From Lumnitzera littorea (Eukaryota > Streptophyta > Magnoliopsida > Myrtales > Combretaceae), in contig JAMXBB010000002.1 in assembly GCA_024138015.1 (NCBI GenBank), forward strand, positions 15,959,928-16,023,927: a stretch of DNA of 64,000 nt. The letters are read 5' to 3'. The notes under the pieces are model-generated. The model made no database searches and was not told the origin of the DNA. It worked only from the letters and a program-made list of their open reading frames with translations. Position numbers and translations under genes: made by a program. Positions 11,877-24,499 of this stretch are shown here, piece after piece; the first letter of the stretch is position 1, and every line of letters starts with the position of its first letter.

Positions 11877-13258
11877 GGTTAATATCGTATTTGGTACTTG
11901 AATTTTACCAAATTATTCAATTTATTAGCTTAACTTTAAAATGTTCAATTTACTACTTAGTTACACATTTCGTGATCATTTATACTACCTAATGTAACTC
12001 TATAAGTTTTTGTTTGCTAACATGGATATAATTGACATGTGGCATTTACTAACATAGCATGAAACACCACATGGCGCCACTATAAATTGACACGTATCTT
12101 TACACATGACATTCGTTGACATGGCAAGAGTAAACACGTAGCAACAACTCTAATCGCCATATGGTGCTACATGTTAACTAACATTACGTGGGAATAATCT
12201 TTATTTTGAAGTGAAAAAATTTTTTTTATTCAAACCAAGGAAAGAGTCAGACGAAATACATATCATGTATATGAGCATAATTCTTTAAACACCACTTTCT
12301 ATGTGGGACTTATGAAAAACGGATAAGGAACTTGAAGTGTAACTTGCAATTTTTTTGCAAGAGAAAGTGTCAACTTTGATTCAATTTTTCTCACATAATT
12401 CGACTTTAAATTTAAAAACAAATTGCTCAATCTTAATCTATTCCATGATTTCTTTTAAATCATATAAAAATTTTCACAAAAAACCTTCTAAAACATGATT
12501 TAAATCCATATCAAAGTAGATGGTGTAAGCATATATTATAGTTGAAGAGCTCACTTTAACATGGATTTAAATTATGTTTTAAAAGGTTTTTCGTAGAAAT
12601 TTTTATATGATTTAAAAGAAATCATGGAGTAGATTGATTGAGCAATTTTTTTTTTTAAACTGAAAGTCGAATCATGTGAGAAAAATTAAGTCAAAGTCGA
12701 TACTTTCTCTTACAAAAAATTGCAAGTTACACTTCAATTCCTCCATCCTTCCTTGATAAGTCCTACATATAAAATATGCATGAAAAGAGTTTTGTATATA
12801 TATATATATGTTATCTTAAGTGGTGTTTAAAAAATTGTGCTTATGTACATGATATGTATTTTATCTAATTCTTTCCTTGGTTTGAATAAAAAAATATTTT
12901 TTCACTTAAAAAAAAAAAGTCCTTCCCGCGTGGCATTAGTTGACATGTGGTGCTATAAAGCAATTGGAGTTGTTGCCATGGATCCACTCTCGTCATGTCG
13001 ACGAGTGTCATGTGTGTAGAGACACTTGTCAATTCATAGTGGTGCCACATGGCATTTCGTGCCATGTCAACAAATGTTACGTATCAATATGCTACGTGTC
13101 AATTATATCCATATCGACAAACAGAAACTTATAAAGTTACATTGGATAGTATAAATAATCACAAAATATGTAACTAGGTAGTAAATTGAATATTTCAAAG
13201 TTAAGGTAATAAATTAAATAATTTGATAAAATTTAGGTATCAAATACGATATTAACCC
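11877..13258. mobile_element. 1.38-kb palindromic foldback transposon inside the 5' LTR
   Basis: The two halves are inverted copies almost to the centre near 12540. The left end GGTTAATATCGTATTTGGTAC matches the right end reversed, GGGTTAATATCGTATTTGATAC. Inner blocks such as 'caaattgctcaatc' and 'gatttcttttaaatcatat' also recur in reverse. No transposase frame is present. The flanks AATATATAAA and AATACATATA are 8/10 alike, which could be a 9-10-bp target duplication as in Mutator-type elements. The homologous site in the 3' LTR near 23780-23810 is empty. Confidence 0.8.
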
Positions 13259-13993
13259 AATACATATATATATATATTAGCTTAGGTATTTTTTAGTATT
13301 AAGTTTTTTTAGGATTTTCCACTTAGAAGATTATTTTTTTCAAAAAAAAAAAAAAAACTTTTTTAAAAAAGAATTAGGGCATTTTTTAAAAAGTCTTTTT
13401 AAATATGTAAGAATTAAGATTCTTTAGATTTTTCCAATAAATGAAATTGATAAATACCTAAACTCGATCAATTTTCAAAATTAAAATAAATTAAAATACT
13501 AAAGTTTTCAAAAAGAATTATGACCATTTAATTCCAACTAGCAAGTACAGAGACACTTTCAAAGCAACGTTAAAATCTATAGAGACTTAGGTTTTTTTAT
13601 TTATTTATTTTCTTTTGGTTTTTATTTTTCTTAAAAATATTTAAAAAAAAAAAGACAATTTTGATTAATAAACCTAATTTCGGAAAATAGATAATGGTAT
13701 CCGTTAAGGTTTAAGATATTAGTCTCCGAATTTGGAACTCTTTGGTTTTTATCAAATTGAAATTGAAAACTGGTAGCTAAATCGTAATCAATCTGTTTAA
13801 TTGATTACGATTTCTTTTTTTTTGCTCAACTTCGATCGGGTAGCGACTCTAATAGTTTTTTTTTAAGGACCGGAATTTTCTAATTTCTCTAGTTAATGAT
13901 TAATATTAAATAGGTTAAGACTTAATATTAATTGGAAAGTAAGAAATGAAATAAAAATAAAAAAAAAAAACCAAAAATTTAAGCTCAACAGTT

Positions 13994-14008
13994 TGGCAAC
14001 TTCACTAG
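13994..14008 (+). other. primer-binding site of element A
   Basis: TGGCAACTTCACTAG lies three bases after the CA end of the 5' LTR. It resembles the TGGCGACTCCACTGG-type site of Tat/Ogre-like elements and is nearly the same as the site of element B at 56462-56481. Confidence 0.65.
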
Positions 14009-17000
14009 AAAACGTTAAGAGGGTTAGTCATTAGAATTTACCGAAATTAGGATTATTTTTTGAAAAATTAAAAAAAAAACACTTAAGTTGGTTATTTTTT
14101 ATTTATTTTATTTTATTTATTTTTGTACTAACACTTTTTATTGCGGTTTATTTAAGAGGAGTTGTTTTGGGGTTTTTTTTTTATTTCATTTTATTTTTCG
14201 TATCATAAATGTATAGTAAATACGGTTAGAACTAGACCGACTTAGGATCTTAGAAGGAAGTCTATTGTATAAACTTCAGATGTTAGAGGGCAATCACCTT
14301 TTGAGACTGATTAAACTATTCTACTCAAGTTCAGATGTAACTACAAAATTGTTACTTTAAAAAACGCGATGATCGCAGAATTTGAGGATCTTTAGAATTC
14401 ACTCTTTGCATGTATGAAAACCTTTTTTCAAAAATTATAAGAACTCAGAATGTGGCGGACCTAAACGGATAAGGGTAGTTGTCCGCTGTAATATTTCCTT
14501 GTAAATATCCTGTAATAATTTCATATAAAGTTTAAGATAGGCTTTGATTGTAATTTTATTTTTTTAGATGAGAGTGATTAAGTGAAGTCAAGCTGCTGCT
14601 GAACAAAGACCTATGTCCGCTCACCTAAAAAAAAACTATAGATATGGTTCCAACTTTTCAGCTTAGATAAGCAAGAATTTATTAAGAATAAGATTGGGCT
14701 GATCTCGTCCCTATAAAAGATCCTTTAGATGTTACCTTAGCAAAGGCCTTAGTACATCTATGGGATCTCGAATTTGTTGTTTTTTGTTTGGGCCCACATT
14801 GATTGAGCCCAACCCTTACTAAGTAAATAATAAAAAATTAAAAAAAAAAAAACACAAAACAACAAAACAAAAAGAATCAAACTTATATAAAGTAATTTTA
14901 CGTAGTTACCATTTTGCCAAGTATTCTACCAATCAAGAATATTCATTCTTTTGAATAAGTTAGCACTTTGTAAATAACATTTCTCATTTAAAATAAATAG
15001 GATTTAGATATTTTCTCTGTAAATAAACCTTCCATATAAATTCTGTAGGCTTATGTATAGAATCCTAATAAAGTAATTCCCCATTTATAATTTGATTACT
15101 TGGTCTTTATAACATAAAGGCCTTAACTTTTTCTCTCTCTCTTTAAAAAAAGAAAAAAGAAAAAAGAAAGTTGCTAACCATTACAGATCCTTATAAGGCT
15201 CGGCACAAACATAATCACTTGGCCCATTAAAACAGTTAACCTAAACATATGGCTTGTTATGGTAGCCAACCAAACACAAACCCCTAGCCCATCAAGGTAG
15301 CCAAACCAACCCAAAAACCTTGGTTCATCAAGTCCAAACATAAACCAAGTCAAAACGCGAGACCATAAAATATTATCTTGAGCTTGATTCTCGATACAAA
15401 CAAAAAGTGCAATCCGTTAGTCCCTTTTGCTTCAAAAGTCATAAATACTGGCCCATTTAAACTCTAAGGAATCGAGCCTGAAATCACATATGGGAGCTAA
15501 GGGGTATTAAGACCTATAAGTCTAAGGCAATTTAAGCAAGAACGCAGAAGGTACAAGGTACTTGGTCTTTGAAATTCCATTTTGAACTCAAATTGAGTAA
15601 AAGTTGTTGTTTCATAACTGGGGCATGTTTCAAGAAATTAGGGAGTAAGCTCAGTAATCACCTTAAGGTCAATTACTCATTACGTAGGGAATTGGTAACT
15701 CACTTTTAAAAGGTTTAGAATAAGAAGAGGTGAGCTATATCCGATACACTAACTCTTAAAGGAAGTCTATTTTGAATTTGATATGTATACTGAAATAGAG
15801 TTAGACATTCATTTTCAAATCTCAAATGCAATTATCCTTTGTCAACCCTGTTGAACCGATTTGGAGTCCTTTCAAATGTAAAGCCTGTTAAGAACCATCC
15901 TAAAATGGGGTAATTCGAAGGTTAGGGTCATTGATTAGGAGAGAAGGATAAAACTGGTTTGTGCTTACCTTAATAACAACAATTCAAGAATATCTTTTGT
16001 TTTCGATAAATTGTTCTCTTTAAAAAAGAGCCAATACTTTTCCAAATAATTCAAGACCACACATACCTTACCTGGGTCCTTATACTTGAAAACCATGGAT
16101 TTAGAGCCTTAAGTCATCTAAAGACAAAGAATTGACATACGTGGTAATTACTTTTAGGGAGAAAAAAGTAAGAAATAATGGGGTAAAGTTAGAAAAAGGA
16201 AAAAAAAAAAAGAGACGAAGAGAAAAGGAAAAAAAAAAAAGCAAAGAAAGAAAAGAAAAGAAAGGAAAAAAACCATAAGAAAGAGGAAGAAAGGCCCAAA
16301 CATCGGGCTTAAGAAAAGCCCCAACCAAAGAAGGCTTAAGTTGCTCTAAAAACACAAAGTCTTGAATCGCATTTCCAACCAAAAACACAAAACCCCATAT
16401 TCATTTCAAAATCACATTGTAAACCACAAACCAAAAACCCCATATCTATTCAAAATCACACTCCAAATCATGAACACAAAACCTTTCTATTTACCTGAAT
16501 CTCAAACACAAGACCTCCCCATTCATAATACCTCCCTACTTAAAGCTCTTATAATCTTAAAGAATAATTTATCTAAAATAAAAATTATTTTTGAAACTAG
16601 GGCAAGCACACATCTAGTTTTCTTCCTAAGGGTTCTTGACTTATACACCCGAGTTGGATGAAAGTATTTCTTTGAAAATAAGCCCTCTTATTAATCCTTT
16701 TTGAAATCATTTGACCAAAAGCTCGATTTATAATACTGAACCTAAAAAGACCTAACAGATTGATTGAGGCGTATCACTTGCAAATTGGACTGTAATTTTT
16801 AGAATAGTAGTCGAGAGTGAAATCTAAATCGATAGTGTGTAAGGAAGTCCTCTTCAACTAAACTAATCGTAATTTATGTTTTTCTTAGCAAGTGAATGTT
16901 TAAAATCATAAGGCTTATCCTAGAAGCTTAGTATTAGGCCTAGAAGCTAGGATAGATACGAGATACCTCACATAGTTACTAATGAAGGAGATGCTTATAA

Positions 17001-17229
17001 CACTTGTTTCTTAAATAACAATTCGTATCCGTTAGTAGACTTTCAAGAAAAAATGATGAAAGGAAAAGAGGGAGAGAAAGTAAAGGCTTATTAAGAGTTT
17101 TTTCTATTCATTTTCAAATCTATGTCAACCCTAGTGGCTAAATCTTCAATTCATGTTATAAACGGTTTTCACCAATGTCCTTCTTTGTAAATTTCTCAAA
17201 ATCAAGAGTTTTTTTCAAATCGATCATGT
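14009..17229 (+). other. non-coding 5' internal spacer of element A
   Basis: This part of the element has no retrotransposon domain in any frame that I could recognise. It holds purine-rich runs (for example 16195-16280) and AT-rich DNA. A short polypyrimidine-then-polypurine block near 15125-15170 resembles one in the matching part of element B. Short open frames at 16101-16661 look like chance frames. Confidence 0.55.
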
Positions 17230-18399
17230 CCCTCGGTTTTAATTTCAACTATCATATAAAGCTTTAGTGAGTCCGTAGGGTGCTTACCCTTTATTCATTT
17301 TCTTAGGGATTTAGCCAGCTCATAGAATGTTGTCCTAATCCACTTCTCTTTAAAGTCTTAGCCAGCTCAAAAAACGCTTCACTCACCTTAGTTAGTCAGC
17401 TCATAAGGTATATGATAAAGTTCTTAATATCTCTTCAAGGCCTTAGCTAGCTTAAGGAATGCTTCGCCTGCCTTAGTTAGTCAGCCCATATGGAGTACAA
17501 CCAAGTTATCAATATCTCTTTAAGGACTTAACCATCTAAAGGAGCGCTTTGACTACCTTGGTTAGTTAGTGCATAGGGGGCACGCCTCTGTTGTCGATAT
17601 CTTTTTAGGGTCTTAGCCAGTTCAAGGAGCACTTCGACCGCTTTAGTTAGTCAACCCATAAGGATCATGACTAAGTTTTTAACATCTCTTTAGAGTCTTA
17701 GCCAGCTCAAAGAACATTTCGCCTACCTTGGTTAGTCAGCCTATAGGGGGTATAGCCAACTTTTCAATATCTTTTTAGGATCTCAGCCAGCTCAAAGAGC
17801 GCTTTGCCAACCTTAACTAGTTAGCTCATAGGGGGTATAACCAAGTTTTTAATATCTCTTTAAGATCTTAGTTAGCTTAAGGAGCGCTTTGCATACCTTG
17901 GTCAGTTAACTCATAAGGGGCATAACCAAGTGATTAACATCTTTTAAGGTCTTAGCCAACTCAAAGAGCACTTTTCCCGCCTTGGTTAGTCAACCCATAA
18001 GGCATATGACTAAGTTCTCAATATCTCTTTAGGGTCTTAGCTAGCTTAAGGAGTGATTCACTAGTCTTGGTTAATTAGCTCATAAGCGATACGAATAAGT
18101 CTTTAATATCTCTTTAGGTTCTTAGTCAACTCAAGGAGCATTTTGCCCGCCTTGGTTAGTTAGCCCATAAGGGGCATGACTAAGTCATCGGTATCTCTTT
18201 AGGGTCGTAGCCATCTTGAGCAATGCTTTGCCCATCCTAGTTAATCAACCTATAGGGAGCATAACCAGGTCATCAATATCTTTTTAGGGTTTTAGCCAAC
18301 TCAAGGAGTGCTTTGACCAAGACTACCTTAGTTAGTCAGCCCATAAAGGGTACGTCCAAGTTTTTAATATCTCTTTAAGGTCTTAGCAAGCTTAAGGAG
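17230..18399 (+). repeat. ~80-85-bp tandem array of element A, left part
   Basis: About a dozen degenerate units, each with 'ggtcttagccagctcaagg', 'agcgctttgcc', 'ccttggttagtcagccca' and 'accaagttttcaatatctc'. The unit length, measured between successive 'cttagccagctc' blocks, is about 83 bases. The array is interrupted at 18400 and resumes at 21460. It is the same repeat, reversed, as in element B at 52690-53400. Confidence 0.85.
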
Positions 18400-21300
18400 T
18401 GTGGCGCCCGCTGTAAGCCCCACAACCAGCTATTCGAGGTTCAGTTCATAGAATCTAAAATGATTGGTTAAAAAATCCGATTGAGCCTAAATTATAAAGT
18501 AAAATTAGAAATATTAGTAAAAGTGATCCCGTAAGTTTGAATCTAGGAAAATAAGTAATAAAATAAAAATAAATAAAATTTTCAAATTTTAATTATATTA
18601 CTCGTTATTTATCGGAAATACGTAAAATACATTCCGATAACTAACAAATTACTAGAGATAAATTATATACACACTAAAAATCATAAAATAACTTAAATAA
18701 TATTTAGGAGTATTTATTTATGCCACATATATATTTACATATAGATAGAAATACGCGTAATTACTTAAAATACGTAAAATATGCTAAAATAAGGTTAATT
18801 TATTAAAGAAAATTCATAATTAATTAAGGAAAAATCAAGAAAAATAAGGAAACATCCAGAATTGAGGCATAGTAACTTGGAATTGAATAAATAAAAGCAA
18901 CCAATTAAATTAAGACAAGTAACTAATTAAATTAAGATAAGTAAAAAGTTAAAAATGGAAGAGGATAAGCCATTGTCTTGTCTAATTAAATGCACTAAAA
19001 CTACTTTATAACTCTATAAATAGCAAAAAAAAGAAAAAAATTACAGGAGCTCATTTGGTCAGTTTGGAGTTGAAAAAAACTTAAGAGTACCGAAATTTAA
19101 GAGAAAATTTAGGTTTTTACAAAAATTTGAAAAATTTGTGTAGTTAGAACATTTATGCCAAACTAACGGATTACCACCACTTGGAATCAAACCACCATTA
19201 TCACCCTACTCCAAAAACAATGCCTAGCCTTGCCGACAAAGCCTTGGTGGTCGGTGGTGGCTGGAGCAACTAACGTTGGTAAGTTTCAATTTCTACCCGA
19301 TTTTACTTAAATTATTAAAAGTATTTTCAAAATTATGAATTTTGTTATTCTAAGATATTTTAGCATGTAGATTTATGAAAAATTTTTATTTTGATGAAAA
19401 TATGGCCCGTAACATATAGTCTTTAAGAAATCTCATAAACTTGAGCTTTATTCAGTTTAGAAATAAACGACCTTAGAAGTATTGTTTTGAGTCCAAAATT
19501 TTTGTATAGACTACTTAGAAGTTATACAACATTGTTATGAAGCTTTTTTTCAAAAATTAATTTTTGAAATTTTTAAATCTTAAAATGATGCATAAAATGG
19601 GTAATTTAGGGTTAATTAAGTAATTAAATGAGTGATTACAGATTTAGTGAGTAATTATATGTTTTATGATGTTCAAATCTGATAAAGTATGATATTTGTA
19701 ATATTTAGGGTGTTAAATGTAATTATTAAGGTATTATGTAATATATACGTAATAAGTAAAAATGGTGTATTTTAAGATAATTTTGTAAATTAGGGTAATT
19801 AGGAGTAAAATCTTACTTAGGATGAAATTATATATTTTGAGATGTTAATTGATGTTGGGAGATAATAATTAGAGTGATAAAAATATTAGATCTGTATTAT
19901 GTACATAATAGATAATAATACATAATATGCAAACATTGGAAATATAATAAATATAAGATATTAGAATAAAAATTGATATTATACTAATAATAAGAATATA
20001 TAATAAATTTGATAGAAAACTTAAATTTAGATAATTATATGAAAAATATAAAAATTTCTTACATTGGGAGTAAATTCGATACATTAAGGATTTGAGTGTA
20101 TCAAATAGAATAAAATACTGATTAGGAGTAATTATGGTATTTAAGATACTTGGAAGTAATGTGATTAATTTCACATTATAGATTGAAAAATGTTTCTAGG
20201 TTCGTATATAAAATTGTATTTAGAAACTGAACTAAAACCTAATTTAGAAATCAATACGGAAACTAAACTAGAACCTAGCCCCAAACCGAGAATAATTATA
20301 AAAGATTTGAGAACCTAAATAATTGGATATATTAAACCTTAAGCCAAAAATAATAATAAGCGTTATAGGATAAAACCAACCTATAATAGTTATATAGAAA
20401 ACTAAAACCACGTTTGTATTATAGGGATGATCGGCAAAAGACTGAGTGAGTCGAACCTCGAGTGAGCAAGCGAAGAGGCCGAATAAGTTAGGATTAATAC
20501 ATTGTTGTATTTTGAAAGCTTGAAGTTGTACTTGATTGTGCTTGATAGGTAATGGCTGTATGCATGTGCTTGTTTCTGAGTTTAATGCCATAATTTTGAA
20601 TTGTTGTTCTGACTTGTATTATATGAACCGATTGATCATCCTAAACTAGACTTAATCAAATATATGATTTGTAATCATAAACTGGACTTACATAGCAACT
20701 TATTAGGGGAATATTATGATTCTTTAGCCAAATACCGACTTCTTTGAAAGGAATAGCGTCAGATGGTATAATTGGTCTCTTTTTCATCCTTAATCGAACT
20801 AAGTAATAGGTAAGGAGATTGTAGCAAGGGTAAAGTCAATGATTCGAAGATAGTCACAGAAGGAACAGTGTCTCCATTGCACAAGCCTTGGTTTGGTCAT
20901 AAGCTGTTGCATTAACGGTAACTCTTTAACCTAGATTAGAGCGGGCATAATTTCTCTAATCTCATAACAGGCTGAATAACCTCGTGCGATGGCATTTGCG
21001 TATTCATGCATCGCATCTAACTAAATCGGTTGATAACCTTGTTTATGTTGGTAATATAATTTTAAGTCCTCCATCTTGACTTACTAAACTATGGTTGCTT
21101 ACATCCTTATGGACATTGTTGCAGTTACTAGAGATGAAGTGGCCTGTAATCACCTTGACACTAGCAACTATTGGATCTTGGGGAGAGAGGAAAAACATTT
21201 GAAGAACAAACATATATTTTTAAAGTCTAAGCTTTTATTTTAGAATTTTTCATTTCTGAATAATGTATTAACTAGGAAATAGATTATGGTGAAACGTTGT

Positions 21301-21459
21301 AAACGTTAATTGTAATAACTAAATTCTAGTATATATATATTTTCTTACTTAGGTAAATGACTTATTTAAATTATGAACTGCTTACTTCAAAGCGGGTTAA
21401 TCGTGGACACTTTGTATAGATCGGGTTTAGAATAGTGGTTGTAATGCCAAATTCTATTA
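18400..21459. mobile_element. ~3-kb solo-LTR-like insertion in the minisatellite
   Basis: The array stops at TGTGGCGCCCGCTGTAAGC and resumes after 21459, so a ~3.06-kb block was inserted. The start resembles long chromovirus LTRs that open TGTRRCGCCC/TGTAAGCCCC. No pol motifs are present. Flanks AGGAG and AAGAA allow only a weak 5-bp duplication, because each is also part of the repeat unit. Short frames at 19869-20591 look like chance. The end base is uncertain by about ten bases. Confidence 0.6.
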
Positions 21460-21835
21460 AAGAACGCTTTGCCCCCATTGGTTAGTCAAACTATAAGGGG
21501 CACGACTAAGTCTTTAATAGCTCTTTAAGGTCTTAACTAGCTCAAAAAGCGTTTCGCCTATTTTGGTTAGTTAACCCATATGGGGCACAACCAAGTTCTC
21601 TATATCTCTTTAGGGTCTTAGCTAACTCAAGGAACGCTTCGCTTACCTTGGTTAATCAACTCATAGGGGTCACGACTAGGTCTTCAATATCTCTTTAGGA
21701 TCTTAATCAGCGCAAAAAGAGCTTCACCTGCCTTGATTAGTTAGCCTATAGAGAGTACAACCAAGTTTTCATTATCTCTCTAAGGTTTTAGCTAGCTCAA
21801 GGAGAGTTTTACCCATTCATTTAGGGTTCTTGCCA
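21460..21835 (+). repeat. tandem array of element A, right part
   Basis: Four to five more units of the repeat seen at 17230-18399, for example 'aagaacgctttgccc' then 'ttggttagtcaaac'. The sequence between here and the 3' LTR (21836-22009) matches the corresponding stretch of element B, including a shared 'gtctctttt' block. Confidence 0.8.
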
Positions 21836-22009
21836 ACTTATAGGGGCATTGCCCTCACCACTATTCTTTTGAGTTTTTTGTCACCAAATCCTTAATAGAT
21901 TGGTCTTAAGATAACTAGCTAGTTATAGCACTTCTTAAAACAAAGTTAGTTCCAAGACAAAAACGATGTCTCTTTTATTTTTATAGCAAAGTTTTATTCA
22001 AATTTCACC

Positions 22010-22024
22010 ATCAAGAGGGGCAGT
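22010..22024 (+). other. polypurine tract of element A
   Basis: The sequence tcaagaggggcagt directly precedes the 3' LTR start TATAGATACCC. A related AAAGAGGTACAG stands in the same place in element B. Confidence 0.65.
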
Positions 22025-24499
22025 TATAGATACCCAATTTTTGCCCTCTAATTTTTGTTTCTTAAAAAGGGTCCTAATTAAAAAAAGAATAAAAAACTTT
22101 GAAAAATGACAAAATACAAAAAAAAATCAAAAAAAGAAAAATTATAAAGATTTTTATAGGAAAATAGATTTTTGGAAAGAAAAATGGTTTAGAGTCAATG
22201 GATTTAGTTTTAACTCAATTCAAATAGCCTTATTTTAGAGAGTCACGTAGTTTAAGTATAATTTAATTATGCTAAATATCGAGGCACAAGCCAATGGCCT
22301 AATAGGTAAGTACTTAAACATTGGTGTTGGGTTAGCTTAAGGTCATGGGTTTAAATCTCACAAGGCACATATGTACATTTTATTTTTTCTTTGATTTACA
22401 AAAATTAGTTAAGCATATGAGATTTAAATCTAATTTTAAATCTCATCAAATCTTTTAAATTTAATACCATAAAGATTTAAAAGATTCAAATCTAATTTGA
22501 TTTTTATTAAATAGAATTTGAATTGATATAAAGAGATTTAAATTTAATTTGATTTTTATTAAATTGGATTTGAATTGATATAAAAAATTTAAATTTATTA
22601 GGATTGATATGATTTAAAGGATTTATTTTTCAAGTTTTATAAATATGAATTGCATAGCATAAATAGAAGATGATTACACACTCGTAAGCAACAAAAATCT
22701 CCCATCTTCTACTCTTGCAGTACAGCATATACACACAAATCAACCCCATTCACTGAACCACCTTCCTTGCCCAACAACACCAGCGACTCAATCTTGAATA
22801 TTCATCTCAATCTTCACCTACCGTTGACCACTCCATCCACTCACACACAGCATACAGACGACTACCAAGCTCCATCCCTACTGCACAGTGCACGCACATT
22901 CATTGTAATGCTTCACAGCAGTACACCCCACACTGCATTGGCATCACGCCATCACACAGTCGATAAGCCCTAGTCACAAACTCACACAGCCATAGCACGT
23001 ACACTTCACTTCACCGTCTTGCACTGTCTACTTCCATATATGATCTGCACGCTGTACGATAGCACAATTATGACAACTTCATCGATCACTACATCACGAC
23101 TTGTAGTAACTGAAGTGCCGTATAGTAGCTAAACATCTTTATCCTTTCTTCCATCTACGGCCGGTGATCAATCTAGCAGCAACAACTCTAGACATCTTTG
23201 ACCAAGTGCTACACTCTTACGCAAGCCACTACACCGTCCAACTCCACTGCAGATCCCACGAGCATCGCTCCTCAATTCGCCTAACTCACGCACTGCAACA
23301 TACTGATCAACACACGCTTGATTCACGTCTACACCTTGCAGCACAACCAATCCACACATTCACTATCTTCACATCGAGTATAGTCACTGCACAGTTGAAT
23401 CACACACTAACCTCATAATCCAACAGTTGACATGCTACTGCTGTTCACTTCACGAGTAGCACTTTTCAATTGATTATTGCTGTCCAAGACCAGTTTTGCA
23501 CACATATTCGCAGAGCCGCTATCCTAAAGTCTCCACCGTCATTGAATAGTATGGCACCATACTCCACGTCACAGTGGCACACTCGACACTTGCGTACGCT
23601 TGCTGCACTATACGTCCACATAATGCTGCACTCCAAGCTTCACACACGACTGCATCCCAAACTCGAGCACTACGTACTTTCCTTCACCGCATAGTTGAAT
23701 TCAGGTTCTATCTCTCCCTTTTTTTTTTCTTTAATTGTTATTATTATTATATTATTTTATTTATTGGTTGCTAATTTATGTTGATAGCATAATATATATA
23801 TATATATATATTAGATTAGGTATTTTTTAGGATTTTCCACTTAGAAGATTATTTTTTTAGAAATAAAAATTAATAAAAAAAACCCTTTTTTTAAAAAAAA
23901 TTAGGAAGTTTTTTAAAAAGTCTTTTTAAACACATAAGAATTAGAACCCCTTAGATTTTTTAAATAAATGAAATTGATAAATACTTAAACTCAGTCGGTC
24001 TTCAAAATTAAAATAAATCAATATACTAAAGTTTTCCAAAAAAGCTATGATCATCTGATCTTGACTGATGAATATATAAGTACCTTCGGGATGACGTTAA
24101 AATCTATAGAGACTTAGGTATTTTTATTTATTTTCTTTTGGTTTTTGTTTTTCTTAAAAATGTTTTAAAAGGATAATTTTGATTAATAAACCTAATTTCA
24201 GAAAATAGATAGTAGTATCTGTTAGAGTTTAATAGGTTAGTTCATAAATTCGGAACCTTTGGTTTTTATCAAATTGAAATTGAAGATTAGTAGTTAAATT
24301 GTAATTAATTTACCTAACTGATTACGATTTCTTTATTTTCCTAACTTTAGTCGGGTGGCAACTCTAACAATTTTTTTTAAGGATTGAAATTTCCCAATTT
24401 TTTTAGACGAGAATTAATATTAAATTGGTTAAAGTTTAGTACTAATCAGAAAGTGGGAAATAAAATTAAAATAAAATAACCGAAAATTCTAGCTTGATA
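22025..24499 (+). repeat. 3' LTR of element A (2475 bp)
   Basis: It starts TATAGATACCCAATTTTTGC (ancestral TG changed to TA) and ends TAGCTTGATA at the position of the CTCAACA end of the 5' LTR. It contains the 60-base AT repeat (about 22480-22590), a TATAAATA box near 22638, the CA-rich leader-like stretch 22740-23700 and a TA microsatellite at 23796. It has no palindromic element and so shows the pre-insertion state of the 5' LTR. Confidence 0.8.

Larger units (their letters stand above)
10133..13990 (+). repeat. 5' LTR of element A (interrupted by a palindromic element)
   Basis: It aligns by eye with 22025-24499 along its length: the 'taaaaagggtcctaatt' start, two copies of a ~60-base 'ttcaaatttaatttgatt' repeat, the CA-rich segment 10800-11760, and the 'gcgactctaa' segment near the end. 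It ends CTCAACA directly before the PBS. The 1.38-kb stretch 11877-13258 is absent from the other LTR. The start base is uncertain by a few bases because the 5' terminus has diverged from TGTAGATACCC. Confidence 0.8.
10133..24499 (+). mobile_element. element A: non-coding, LARD-like LTR retrotransposon
   Basis: The element has two LTRs (10133-13990 and 22025-24499), a PBS just inside the first and a purine tract just before the second. It is about 14.4 kb including two later insertions. Without its inserted palindrome the 5' LTR is about 2.48 kb, as is the 3' LTR. The internal region shows no gag, protease, RT or integrase. It consists of AT-rich spacer and a minisatellite. The primer site and LTR start resemble Tat-lineage gypsy elements, so it probably depended on such an element for proteins. 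The target duplication is not readable. Confidence 0.8.

Noticed and set aside
14440..14640. Possible exon fragment with 'gtcaagctgctgctgaac'
   Set aside because: No open frame of useful length, no splice sites that join it to anything, and no family match.
16101..16661. Overlapping frames on both strands, F/L-rich and K-rich
   Set aside because: They lie in purine-rich low-complexity spacer of element A and have no domain.
17230..18399. CRISPR-like regular repeats
   Set aside because: Units are contiguous degenerate minisatellite copies without unique spacers, in a plant retrotransposon.
19869..20591. Two ~100-codon minus-strand frames
   Set aside because: They lie inside a 3-kb LTR-like insertion, are rich in I/L/Y as expected of AT-rich DNA, and have no homology I recognise.
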